Origin: Paenibacillus illinoisensis NBRC 15959
Lineage (GTDB): Bacteria > Bacillota > Bacilli > Paenibacillales > Paenibacillaceae
Length of the DNA: 64,000 nucleotides
Assembly (NCBI RefSeq): GCF_004000925.1
Contig: NZ_BIME01000001.1
Location: forward strand, 558,001-622,000
Direction: 5' to 3'
Below, in pieces: positions 17,872-25,847 of the stretch. The notes beneath the pieces are model-generated. The model did no database searches and was not told the DNA's origin. It saw nothing but the letters and a program-made list of their open reading frames with translations. Position numbers and translations under genes: made by a program. Within the stretch, counting starts at the first letter, position 1. Each line of letters starts with the position of its first letter.

Positions 17872-18744
17872 TTGCTGTATCAAGTGACCTATTCCTCTAG
17901 TGAATTCCGGGTTAAAGCGTATATGTATCTGCCCGAAGGCTGTATAATCTCTTCTCCTTGCCACAAGCATGAGACGGAAGAACGTATTGGAACTTATAAC
18001 ACGAGCTCATTACATGATGTGAAATTCCGGCTGCTGGCAAGTCGTTATCCTCCAACGCAAATCGATAACCATAAGCAAGAAAGTTGGCCTGTTCTTATCT
18101 ACTGTCGCGGAGGCCTTGGCAACTATGGCGGCGTAAAAACGGCCTGGGTGGAGCAGTTTGCGCACAAAGGCTACATCGTGTTCGCTCCCTCCTATCGCGG
18201 CAATGAGGGCAGCGAAGGCCGGGACGAGTATGGTGGACATGATATTGAAGACGTGCGAGCCGCATACCGGCTAGTACAAGCACTTCCATATGCCGATTCT
18301 TCGCGTATTTCGCTTATGGGATTCTCCCGCGGGGCCATCAATGCTGTGCATACAGCTACCTTTTTCAACGAAGGCCCCTACCATGTACATAAACTTGTGC
18401 TTTGGAGCGGTGTTGCCGATGTCGAACGGACATATCAAGAGCGAACCGACCTGAGACGCACATTGAAACGTATTCTGGGCGGATCGCCCCGTGCTGTTCC
18501 CGAAGCCTATCTTGCCCGTTCTCCGCTGGCTGCCGTCTCCAAGCTCCGCTGCCCAGTGTTGATCATGCACGGTACAGAAGATACTCAAGTCAACTATAGT
18601 CATGGAACCCGTATGTATCATTGGTTGAAACGAAGAGGAATCGAAGTAACCTTTCATGCCTATGGGGGACAGAATCACTGGTTCCATGACAGTATCCATG
18701 CAGCCGCGGTAAACAACATGTTTGATTGGCTTGCTTCACCTTAG
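17872..18744 (+). CDS. alpha/beta hydrolase, prolyl-oligopeptidase (S9)-like
   Basis: This 290-residue predicted serine hydrolase is cytoplasmic. Its core has YCRGGLGNYGG near the oxyanion region, then YRGNEGSEGRDEYGG, the nucleophile elbow GFSRGA, an acidic HGTEDTQVN segment and the catalytic histidine in GGQNHWF. This order matches the S9C/S9 peptidase-like esterases. It lacks the beta-propeller of true prolyl oligopeptidases. The start is TTG 17872, nine bases after AAGAGGT; there is no in-frame ATG nearby. Whether it is a peptidase or an esterase cannot be told. Confidence 0.86.
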   Translation: MLYQVTYSSSEFRVKAYMYLPEGCIISSPCHKHETEERIGTYNTSSLHDVKFRLLASRYPPTQIDNHKQESWPVLIYCRGGLGNYGGVKTAWVEQFAHKGYIVFAPSYRGNEGSEGRDEYGGHDIEDVRAAYRLVQALPYADSSRISLMGFSRGAINAVHTATFFNEGPYHVHKLVLWSGVADVERTYQERTDLRRTLKRILGGSPRAVPEAYLARSPLAAVSKLRCPVLIMHGTEDTQVNYSHGTRMYHWLKRRGIEVTFHAYGGQNHWFHDSIHAAAVNNMFDWLASP

Positions 18745-18836
18745 TTCCACACCATAAGTGAACGTACCGTCTTTATTTTATGAGATGATGCTGTATACTT
18801 GAGGGGTTGAGCATTTCTTGAAAGGACGGATTCACC

Positions 18837-19553
18837 ATGCAGCAACCTCTGCAAAAGTATTCACTTCTGCTTCTATGTCTAGCGGCCGGAATGGTCGATG
18901 TCATTGGATATCTGGGACTGGGGCATGTACTTACCGCGAATATGACCGGTAATATCGTACTGCTGGGAATCGCGATTGCCCGTGCGCAGGAATTCATTGT
19001 GCTGCGTTCCCTTATTGCTCTGGCGGGCTTCATTGCCGGCAATGCCATTGCCGCACGCATGATCGGTACCCAACAGACCAAAAACGGATGGTCACCCCGT
19101 GTAACCCGTGTTTTTGTTGTCGAAAGCATCCTGCTTCTGATATTCGCGATCGTTATGATTAGCCCTTATTCAGAACAGTTTGCCTATCTGTTAATCGCCA
19201 TACTGGCTGCTGCTATGGGAATGCAGACTACAGCTGCACGGCGGATCGGCATCGCCGGGATCTCCACCACCGTACTGACAAACAATCTTGCCGCAGTCAT
19301 CGAAGATGCCGTAAGCATTATGCAGCGTCTCCGGCACACGAGTATAGGTTCATTGATGAAGGCTTCATCCAATGATTCGTACTTGCGGGTGTTTGCCGTA
19401 ATCATTTATCTGATTGGTGTCATTGTCGCGGCACTTATGTTTCATAACATTCCTATGATTGCGGTCTGGATACCTGTTGTCGTGGTTGGAGGCGTGACTT
19501 TGCTTGCCCTATACCGGTTTAACGATCAGCAAGGTGTTACAGCAGAACGTTAA
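18837..19553 (+). CDS. YoaK/DUF1275-family membrane protein
   Basis: This 238-residue membrane protein has six or seven hydrophobic segments. It carries the DUF1275 hallmark early in the chain: AAGMVDVIGYLGLG followed by TANMTGNIVLLG. It also has the later MGMQTTAARRIG and TTVLTNNLAA segments. The biochemical role of this family is unknown. AAAGGACGG precedes the ATG. It follows the S9-like hydrolase on the same strand after about 90 bp. The next gene is on the opposite strand. Confidence 0.9.
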   Translation: MQQPLQKYSLLLLCLAAGMVDVIGYLGLGHVLTANMTGNIVLLGIAIARAQEFIVLRSLIALAGFIAGNAIAARMIGTQQTKNGWSPRVTRVFVVESILLLIFAIVMISPYSEQFAYLLIAILAAAMGMQTTAARRIGIAGISTTVLTNNLAAVIEDAVSIMQRLRHTSIGSLMKASSNDSYLRVFAVIIYLIGVIVAALMFHNIPMIAVWIPVVVVGGVTLLALYRFNDQQGVTAER

Positions 19554-19644
19554 CATTCGGGTTTGATATGCCATGTCAATCTTCATACAAAACATTCTGG
19601 GAGGCATGTCGTGTTCGTTTCCATTTCAGATATCCTCCATTCGT

Positions 19645-20556
19645 TTATCGGATATCATCTCCGATTATCCGGGATGCCTCCTGCCGAATTAGCTGTACCA
19701 GATGCTGCGCTGCAGGTGATAACACTTCACCAGCTCGGGTACACACGGCAATCTTATTTTTCAGATGAATTCCTCGGACATATACACGTGAAAGACGGCC
19801 CTCACGAACATCCTCCTTCACGACCAATGAGGATATAAAATTGGCTCCGTAACCGGCCTTTACCGCACTAATCGTTTCATTCAACCCGTTGAACTGCAGC
19901 GCAATTCGAGGGGCAGCCACGTTGTTCATACTGCATAGTGAGATTAGCCGCTCACGCGTCGCACTGCCTTCTTCACGCATGATGAAGGGTTCTGCTACCA
20001 TCTGGGCCAAGTCCACTTCCCGATCAGCATACGGATGCGCTGGATGCACGACAAACCACATGTCATCCTCAAACAATTCATCCCAATGTACGCCTTGATG
20101 TGTAACCCCGCTCCCACCGTATACGGCAATCTCAGCCTCATATCGCAGCAGTTGATCAAAGGCCATCCGGGTATTGGTTGTACTGACCACAAGTTCCACA
20201 TCTTCGTGCGTTTGCTTGAACTTCGCAATCCATCCAGGCAGCAAAAAATTAGAAGGCAAGTACGTTGCCGTTAATCGAATGATGCCTTTTTTCCCTTCCC
20301 GCATATCCTGCACAAAGTTCTCCACATCCTGTTCAAGCAAAAACAGACGTTCTGCGTATTCTTTTAACTGCACACCTACATCAGTAAGAACCAGTCGTCT
20401 ACCCTCTGAAACAAATAAACGAATGCCCAGTTCATGTTCAAATTTCTTCACCTGTGACGAGACCGCAGGCTGGCTAATATTCAGTTCTTCTGCGGCGCGC
20501 GTAACGCCACCATATCTTACAATGGCATGGAACAATCGTAGTCCGTGCAAATTCAT
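19645..20556 (-). CDS. LysR-family transcriptional regulator
   Basis: This 303-residue regulator has an N-terminal winged HTH (GVTRAAEELNISQPAVSSQVKKFE, residues about 16-40 in the LysR pattern) and a C-terminal effector-binding domain. The start at ATG 20556 (MNLHGLRLF) lies eight bases after TAGGAG. The GTG three codons upstream overlaps that site and is rejected. It is divergent from an O-methyltransferase gene, with a 138-bp AT-rich gap. LysR proteins often control the divergent neighbour, so the methyltransferase and perhaps the following MFS gene are likely targets. The effector is unknown. Confidence 0.92.
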   Translation of the reverse strand: MNLHGLRLFHAIVRYGGVTRAAEELNISQPAVSSQVKKFEHELGIRLFVSEGRRLVLTDVGVQLKEYAERLFLLEQDVENFVQDMREGKKGIIRLTATYLPSNFLLPGWIAKFKQTHEDVELVVSTTNTRMAFDQLLRYEAEIAVYGGSGVTHQGVHWDELFEDDMWFVVHPAHPYADREVDLAQMVAEPFIMREEGSATRERLISLCSMNNVAAPRIALQFNGLNETISAVKAGYGANFISSLVVKEDVREGRLSRVYVRGIHLKNKIAVCTRAGEVLSPAAQHLVQLIRQEASRIIGDDIR

Positions 20557-20694
20557 TTCCGTCACTCCTATGTCCGCAATATATAACTTTAATTTATGAT
20601 TTTATACATAATATATATTTTATTTATGCATTTGTAATCATTATAGTTGAATTATGAAATTCAAACTATCGTTTTTGGAAAGGACGAAACCTTT
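20557..20694. promoter_or_regulatory. divergent AT-rich control region, LysR / O-methyltransferase
   Basis: This stretch of 138 bp is strongly AT-rich and must hold both promoters. ATGATT near 20595 and AATCAT near 20636 are inverted. Several T-N11-A spacings typical of LysR sites can be drawn, but none stands out. Confidence 0.45.
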
Positions 20695-21384
20695 ATGAAA
20701 AACAATGATTATTCTTCTCTTGAGCACACTTGGAGTCAGGTCGACGACTATTTGAATCAGTTGCTTATTCCCTCGGATCCTCTGCTGGAACAAACGCTTC
20801 GTAGGAACACGGAAGCCGGATTGCCAGCCCATGATGTTGCTCCTAACCAAGGGAAATTCCTTCAGCTCCTGCTTCAAATCCACGGATCAGCACGTGTGCT
20901 TGAAATAGGTACGCTGGGTGCTTACAGCACGATCTGGATGGCAAGAGCACTGCCTGAGCACGGAAAAATCGTAACGCTTGAAGCTGATCCACATCATGCG
21001 GAAATCGCACGCACTAATCTGGTGCAGGCTGGGCTAATCGACAAGGTTGATCTGAGGATTGGACCTGCATTAACAACCCTTCCTGACGTTCAAGAAGACT
21101 ACAGGGAGCCTTTTGATCTGATCTTCATTGATGCAGACAAACCGAGTAATCCCGATTACCTCCGATGGGCGCTCCGTCTGTCCCGGCCGGGAAGTCTGAT
21201 TATCGGGGATAACATCGTCAGAGACGGTGAAGTGATCCATGCTGAGAGTACGGACCCCAGAGTTCAGGGCGTACGTCAATTTCTGAAGCTGATCGCCGAT
21301 CACCCTCGTCTTGAAGCAACTGCACTGCAAACGGTAGGCAGCAAAGGGTATGATGGATTGGTGATCGCTCGTGTAATTGCGTAA
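20695..21384 (+). CDS. SAM-dependent O-methyltransferase
   Basis: This 229-residue class I methyltransferase belongs to the catechol/caffeoyl-CoA type (Methyltransf_3). The SAM-binding motif VLEIGTLGAYSTIWMA is followed by the acidic VTLEAD. FDLIFIDADKP and GDNIVRDG match the metal- and substrate-binding positions of the family. Bacillus YrrM-like proteins are close in architecture. The start at ATG 20695 follows AAAGGA at ten bases; an ATG 16 codons upstream lacks a site. It is divergent from the LysR gene and followed by an MFS transporter on the same strand. The methyl acceptor is unknown. Confidence 0.9.
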   Translation: MKNNDYSSLEHTWSQVDDYLNQLLIPSDPLLEQTLRRNTEAGLPAHDVAPNQGKFLQLLLQIHGSARVLEIGTLGAYSTIWMARALPEHGKIVTLEADPHHAEIARTNLVQAGLIDKVDLRIGPALTTLPDVQEDYREPFDLIFIDADKPSNPDYLRWALRLSRPGSLIIGDNIVRDGEVIHAESTDPRVQGVRQFLKLIADHPRLEATALQTVGSKGYDGLVIARVIA

Positions 21385-21483
21385 TTCAGCCTTATGACAA
21401 AATAAACAGTGGTCAATTCTTCCGCAAATCCCCCTTTCCTGTTACACTGGAATCACTGCACTGGTACGACTGGGGGATTACAC

Positions 21484-22803
21484 TTGAGAGTTTTACGACA
21501 GATTCATGCTGAGATTCGGGGTTGGTCCCGAAATATTCAACTCTTTTTTCTGGCAAGCATCCTGTATCAGATCGGAAATGGCATGTTCTCGGTTTTGTAC
21601 AATCTGTACATTCAGGGTCTGGGCTACAATGATACAATGAACGGCCAGATCGTAAGTATACAATCGTTAGCCACAGCGATCATGTTTGTACCTATCGGGC
21701 TTGGTGGTGATCGTTTCAGCCGAAAGAGACTGCTAATCGCAGGCGCTTTATTCAGCGGAATCTTCCTGATCGGCCGGTCGTTTGATTATTCGGCGAGTGG
21801 CCTGATCTGGTTTGCTGTATTTTCAGGGCTATTCGCAGGCGTCTTTCAGGTCCTGGCCATTCCTTTTCTGGCCGAAAATGTGAAGAAGAGTCAGCGGTTG
21901 AAGATGTTCAGCTACTACTCCTCCCTTGTGCTCGCCTCACAGGTGCTTGGAAGTCTAGGCGGCGGAGTGTTTGCCGACCTTCTGCACACACTGGGAATCG
22001 CCAAGGTTACTGGACTGCAAACCGTATTGTTCATTGGGGGTGCAGCAACTTTGGCAGCATTTATTCCGATGCTGTTTGTATCCGATGATAAGACTCCCGC
22101 ACAGACTGTCACTACTGGTGCTGTTCCTGCGGTGGTTGCCTCTGAGGATAAAAATCTGTCTGCTACCGAACAGCCTGGGAATTTACAGGACAAAAAGAAT
22201 GACTCCCGACTGATTGGTCAGTTTGTTATTACTCAATTACTGATTGGGTTCGGTTCCGGGCTGGTCGTCCCTTACCTGAATTTGTATTTTACCAACCGGT
22301 TTTCCGTTTCGCTAAGTGCGATGAGCTTACTTATTTCGCTTGGACAAATTATGACAATCGTCTCCATGCTGATCGGGCCGACGCTTGCCGCCAAAGTCGG
22401 AAGTGTCCGAGCTGTAGTCATATTTCAGGTGTTTTCCCTTCCATTTTTGTTGTTGACCGGCTTCACTAACGTACTTTTCATTGCTTCGGTCAGCTTTTTG
22501 TTCAGACAAGCTTTGATGAATGCAGCGAATCCGATTCAATCTGCCATTCTGGTAGACAGAGTTTCCGACAAGCGTCGCGGAATCGCCAATTCGCTGATGC
22601 AAACTGCATTTATGATTGGGTGGGCAACGATGGGACCTGTTCAATCCTACCTCGTAACCACATACGGCACGTACTGGGGATACGCCATTACGTTTAGTAT
22701 AACGGGCGGTTTATACGTGATTTCCTCGCTGATGTACTATATGATGTTTAAAGAACCCAAACCTTCAGCACGTGTTCAGTTAAACGAATCAAGCACGCTG
22801 TAG
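21484..22803 (+). CDS. MFS transporter
   Basis: This major-facilitator protein has about 439 residues and twelve hydrophobic helices. The first-half loop reads GGDRFSRKRLLIAG, a good match to the conserved loop between helices 2 and 3. A hydrophilic central loop of about 50 residues (near residues 195-245) separates the halves. TTG 21484 is preferred because TGGGGGAT lies a few bases before it and the protein then begins normally at the membrane. A GTG at 21409 would add 25 improbable residues. It may be co-transcribed with the methyltransferase 100 bp upstream. The substrate is unknown. Confidence 0.87.
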   Translation: MRVLRQIHAEIRGWSRNIQLFFLASILYQIGNGMFSVLYNLYIQGLGYNDTMNGQIVSIQSLATAIMFVPIGLGGDRFSRKRLLIAGALFSGIFLIGRSFDYSASGLIWFAVFSGLFAGVFQVLAIPFLAENVKKSQRLKMFSYYSSLVLASQVLGSLGGGVFADLLHTLGIAKVTGLQTVLFIGGAATLAAFIPMLFVSDDKTPAQTVTTGAVPAVVASEDKNLSATEQPGNLQDKKNDSRLIGQFVITQLLIGFGSGLVVPYLNLYFTNRFSVSLSAMSLLISLGQIMTIVSMLIGPTLAAKVGSVRAVVIFQVFSLPFLLLTGFTNVLFIASVSFLFRQALMNAANPIQSAILVDRVSDKRRGIANSLMQTAFMIGWATMGPVQSYLVTTYGTYWGYAITFSITGGLYVISSLMYYMMFKEPKPSARVQLNESSTL

Positions 22804-22951
22804 CAAGTTCGCTTAACATGTCGTAGTTCGGGATGGCGAATCTTACAGGGGACGTATTTTATCATCAGGAGTGATCACACATGGTTCATACTCTTAATTC
22901 AGACTCATACTTACTGTCGATACAACCTGATCCAGCAGAAAGACCAAGCGG

Positions 22952-24073
22952 ATGGAACTGATGCATAAGCTCAGTCCCTCCGCCTTTTTCCGATTCATTC
23001 TCAGTCTGTGCGTCTCGGTACTCGGCGGACTTCTGTTCACAGCCATCCACACCCCGATTCCCTGGCTGCTCGGCCCCATGGTATTTATGCTACTTGGGTC
23101 TCAGGTCGTTAAACTGCCGCTCCTGTGGCCTACGTCCATCCGGGATTATGGAATTCTGATCGTCGGTTATTCTATCGGGTTGTCACTGACAGCAGATGCA
23201 TTGCAGGGCATTCTCCACCAGCTTCCCGTGATGCTGCTCATGACCCTGCTGTTGATTGGATTATGTACGTTAACCGCATACATCGCATCCAAGCTGACTG
23301 ATTTTGACTTCCCTTCTCTCCTGGTCGGTAGTATTCCAGGCGGGTTGTCCCAAATGGTTTCGCTTGCGGAAGAAATGAAGTCCATTAATCTGACGCTGGT
23401 CACCTTCCTGCAAGTGACTCGGTTGATCTTGATTGTATTCTGTGTGCCTTTCCTGGTGTTCAGTCCATGGATTGGCGGTGCGGCGGGCGCTGCAGCTGAT
23501 CCGCAAGCGGCCCAGGCGGCGTCATGGATGAATCTCTTTCCGGAGATCCTGCTCTATGGTCCGCTCTGTGTAGCTGGTGCCTGGGTTGCTCGTAAGCTTC
23601 GTTTTCCTACAGCGTTTATGCTTGGGCCAATGATTGTTATGTGTGTCATTCATCTGACTACAACCATGCAAACATCACCCTTGCCTTCCTCCTTGCTGAA
23701 TATTTCGCAGCTGATGATTGGCAGTCATGTGGGTCTCATGCTAAGGCCTCAGCATCTACAGCGCAAAACACAGACCATTTCCCTCGCTGTGCTCAGCAGT
23801 GTTCTCCTCATTGCCGGCTCGCTTGGGTTAAGTTATGTACTCATGCAGCTGTTCTCTCTTTCAGCCGCTACCTCCCTGCTCAGCATGGCGCCAGGTGGAA
23901 TGGATCAGATGAGTATCATGGCTCATGAAGTAAATGCCAACTTGTCCGTGGTGTCAGGGTATCAGCTGTTCCGGATCCTTTTTATTTTCTTCATAGTATC
24001 CTCTGTGTTAAAGCTGCTTCTCACACACATGCTGAAGAAAAAGGAAGAGCGTGTTCATTCCTCCAGACCCTGA
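22952..24073 (+). CDS. AbrB-family (PF05145) membrane protein
   Basis: This 373-residue membrane protein has a two-fold internal repeat of the AbrB/AmoA-like family. The repeated unit is visible as PWLLGPMVFML early and TAFMLGPMIVMC in the second half. A matching GxSxGxxLT motif (GYSIGLSLT, then GSHVGLML) and PGGLSQM/PGGMDQM follow in each half. Despite old database names it is neither the AbrB DNA-binding regulator nor an ammonia monooxygenase; a transport role is likely. The ribosome site is weak (AAGCGG) and an ATG three codons later is possible. A terminator follows. Confidence 0.87.
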   Translation: MELMHKLSPSAFFRFILSLCVSVLGGLLFTAIHTPIPWLLGPMVFMLLGSQVVKLPLLWPTSIRDYGILIVGYSIGLSLTADALQGILHQLPVMLLMTLLLIGLCTLTAYIASKLTDFDFPSLLVGSIPGGLSQMVSLAEEMKSINLTLVTFLQVTRLILIVFCVPFLVFSPWIGGAAGAAADPQAAQAASWMNLFPEILLYGPLCVAGAWVARKLRFPTAFMLGPMIVMCVIHLTTTMQTSPLPSSLLNISQLMIGSHVGLMLRPQHLQRKTQTISLAVLSSVLLIAGSLGLSYVLMQLFSLSAATSLLSMAPGGMDQMSIMAHEVNANLSVVSGYQLFRILFIFFIVSSVLKLLLTHMLKKKEERVHSSRP

Positions 24074-24087
24074 GGGACAAGCACACC

Positions 24088-24130
24088 AAAAAAAGAGTAT
24101 CCCTTGGTTGTTATCCATGGATACTCTTGG
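24088..24130. terminator. bidirectional terminator
   Basis: AAGAGTATCC pairs with GGATACTCTT. A run of A on the left gives TTTTTTT on the minus strand, and the right side is T-rich. It sits between convergent genes. Confidence 0.87.
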
Positions 24131-24184
24131 GTTTGATTTTACACGTTGAGCTTGTTTCGTGCAGGGTTCATTCTTCTTAGACAC

Positions 24185-24388
24185 TTATGAGTACATACGA
24201 TTATACATCCAGCTGACAATACCTACTGCAACCACCGCAGCAGTAATTACAAAAACATAATAGCCCGTTTTACTCTTCGATCCAGAAGTTTGCTTATCAT
24301 AGAAGTCCGAGTTTCGTCGATAGAATCCCATCCACAGTTCAGCGATCATATTCGCTGTCACGACCAGAAATTGTTTGACCAGATGCAT
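24185..24388 (-). CDS. small membrane protein, unknown
   Basis: This short protein has 67 residues from ATG 24388. An ATG three codons upstream (24397) is only one base from the AGGAG site, whereas 24388 lies ten bases from it. Its N-terminus is amphipathic or hydrophobic (LVKQFLVVTANMI). A basic, polar middle (FYRRN, SGSKSK) is followed by one clear membrane helix near residues 43-62. I do not recognise the family. It is upstream of the terminator at 24088-24130 on the minus strand. Confidence 0.62.
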   Translation of the reverse strand: MHLVKQFLVVTANMIAELWMGFYRRNSDFYDKQTSGSKSKTGYYVFVITAAVVAVGIVSWMYNRMYS

Positions 24389-24464
24389 TAATCCCATGCT
24401 CCTCTCTACTCATACAACTTCTATAATAAGTGTAATTACCCTTTTTCAATAAAACAACTTCACG

Positions 24465-24725
24465 TTAGAATCCGGGTTTCGTTTCTTCCTCCAACCAGTT
24501 CAGAATATTAAAAGCCTCCTGATCCGAATCTCCACACATATCAACCGAAGCCTGTAATCCACTGCAAACAGCCGGACGATCCGGATGACCAAAGATGCTG
24601 CATCGATTATCAGCTGTCAGTTGTACGCACCGTACACCTGCCGGTTTACCATCTTCCATGCCTGGTATCGGTGAAGAGATGGATATGGCGATACAACATG
24701 CGGCACAGCCTGTCCTGCATTCCAA
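24465..24725 (-). CDS. YkgJ-family cysteine-cluster protein
   Basis: This 86-residue protein has the CxxxCxxCC cluster of the YkgJ (CxxCxxCC) family at residues 3-11, with further cysteines in VRCVQL, NRCSIFG, AVCSG and DMCGD. Such proteins are thought to bind zinc or an iron-sulfur cluster; their role is unknown. The start is probably TTG 24725, because GAAGGGGGAG lies about six bases before it. A TTG six codons further up lies before that site and so cannot use it. The protein sits near the family's short end. Confidence 0.82.
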   Translation of the reverse strand: MECRTGCAACCIAISISSPIPGMEDGKPAGVRCVQLTADNRCSIFGHPDRPAVCSGLQASVDMCGDSDQEAFNILNWLEEETKPGF

Positions 24726-24767
24726 AGTAACTCCCCCTTCCAACAGTTGTATCCTAATACATAGATA

Positions 24768-25619
24768 TCATTCACGATTCACCCAAGTCCAGGTACGTGC
24801 CAGTCCTTGGGCAATCCTGCGGTTCATGGCACGATTGACGAAGTATCCCCCATGACTGAGCGGATTCCAGCTCCCAATCAAACCACCTGAGTTAAGTTCT
24901 ATATCTTCCTTGACCGCGGCTTCATAAGCCGGATCGATAGGTCGTAATGGATATCCAAGAATATCGTCCCGATCATAAAAATTAACCCATTCCCCCTCCA
25001 GCCCGGGAAAGTACTGCTGTGCAGCCATGGAGGATGGCACCTGAATCGGACTGCTAAAGTCATGATAACGTAGACTCCAAAGTGGCAGCGTCGTTCCGAA
25101 CGAATAGAAATTGGTTAACGTATCTCCCCGCTCCAATGCAGAGGTTACATCCACGATCGATGGAACGCGGCTCGATGGAAACTGGAGATCATAAAAAAAA
25201 TTGCTAGCAATGACAGCACCCAGGCTATGAGCAATCACGCAGAGCGGAGTTTCGGGACCGTTGCGCTGTGCGAGTACGTTCATGGCTCGGTTGAGGGTGC
25301 TGTGTACAGCGTCATAATTATGGCCTTGATGCTCAACAGGCTGATAGGCGACGGCATCCGCCAGATAGTGGATCACAAATCTGCGCAGCACCTGATAACT
25401 CAACCTCTGAGAGCTTACCAGCTGTTGGAACAGCGCCTCTTCCCTCTCTTCAAAGACATCCGCCCAGAAGACCGGCTCAATGTCCAAATATTTCTCCGCT
25501 GCACCACGCATGACCATCACTTGATCAAATTCCTTATGCAAACGTGAAATCAATTTATCCGCATAATCATCCTTTTGCATACCCAGTCCATGTATAACCA
25601 TCACTGCTACACGAGTCAT
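24768..25619 (-). CDS. lipase-like alpha/beta hydrolase
   Basis: This 283-residue protein has an N-terminal VMVIHGLGMQ oxyanion segment and the nucleophile elbow CVIAHSLGA near the middle. Late SHGGYF may hold the catalytic histidine. It resembles the soluble GPI-inositol-deacylase/lipase-like group rather than secreted lipases; there is no signal peptide. The start at 25619 (MTRVAVMVIHG) lies four bases after AGGAGGAG. An ATG 16 codons upstream is not supported. Substrate unknown. Confidence 0.83.
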   Translation of the reverse strand: MTRVAVMVIHGLGMQKDDYADKLISRLHKEFDQVMVMRGAAEKYLDIEPVFWADVFEEREEALFQQLVSSQRLSYQVLRRFVIHYLADAVAYQPVEHQGHNYDAVHSTLNRAMNVLAQRNGPETPLCVIAHSLGAVIASNFFYDLQFPSSRVPSIVDVTSALERGDTLTNFYSFGTTLPLWSLRYHDFSSPIQVPSSMAAQQYFPGLEGEWVNFYDRDDILGYPLRPIDPAYEAAVKEDIELNSGGLIGSWNPLSHGGYFVNRAMNRRIAQGLARTWTWVNRE

Positions 25620-25755
25620 GGCTCTCCTCCTATCGTCCTTAGCACTAGGAACTCTCCTCAGAACCATATGAATAATTCATCCGTAACATGCATACACGCG
25701 GAGATCAACGATAGTCTATTTCAAATTTTAGTTATATATAGTGTATCATGACCCC

Positions 25756-25806
25756 AAAGAAAAACGAACCAGTTCCAGGCTCGCAGACCTGTACTGGTTC
25801 GTTTTG
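25756..25806. terminator. terminator of the trehalose operon
   Basis: AAAACGAACCAGT pairs with ACTGGTTCGTTTT, with an inner CAGG/CCTG stem. T-rich tails occur on both strands. It lies 42 bp after the treP stop. Confidence 0.9.
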
Positions 25807-25847
25807 AATAGAAGAAAGCGAATATTTTTATAAGCTCAGGTGGGTAA

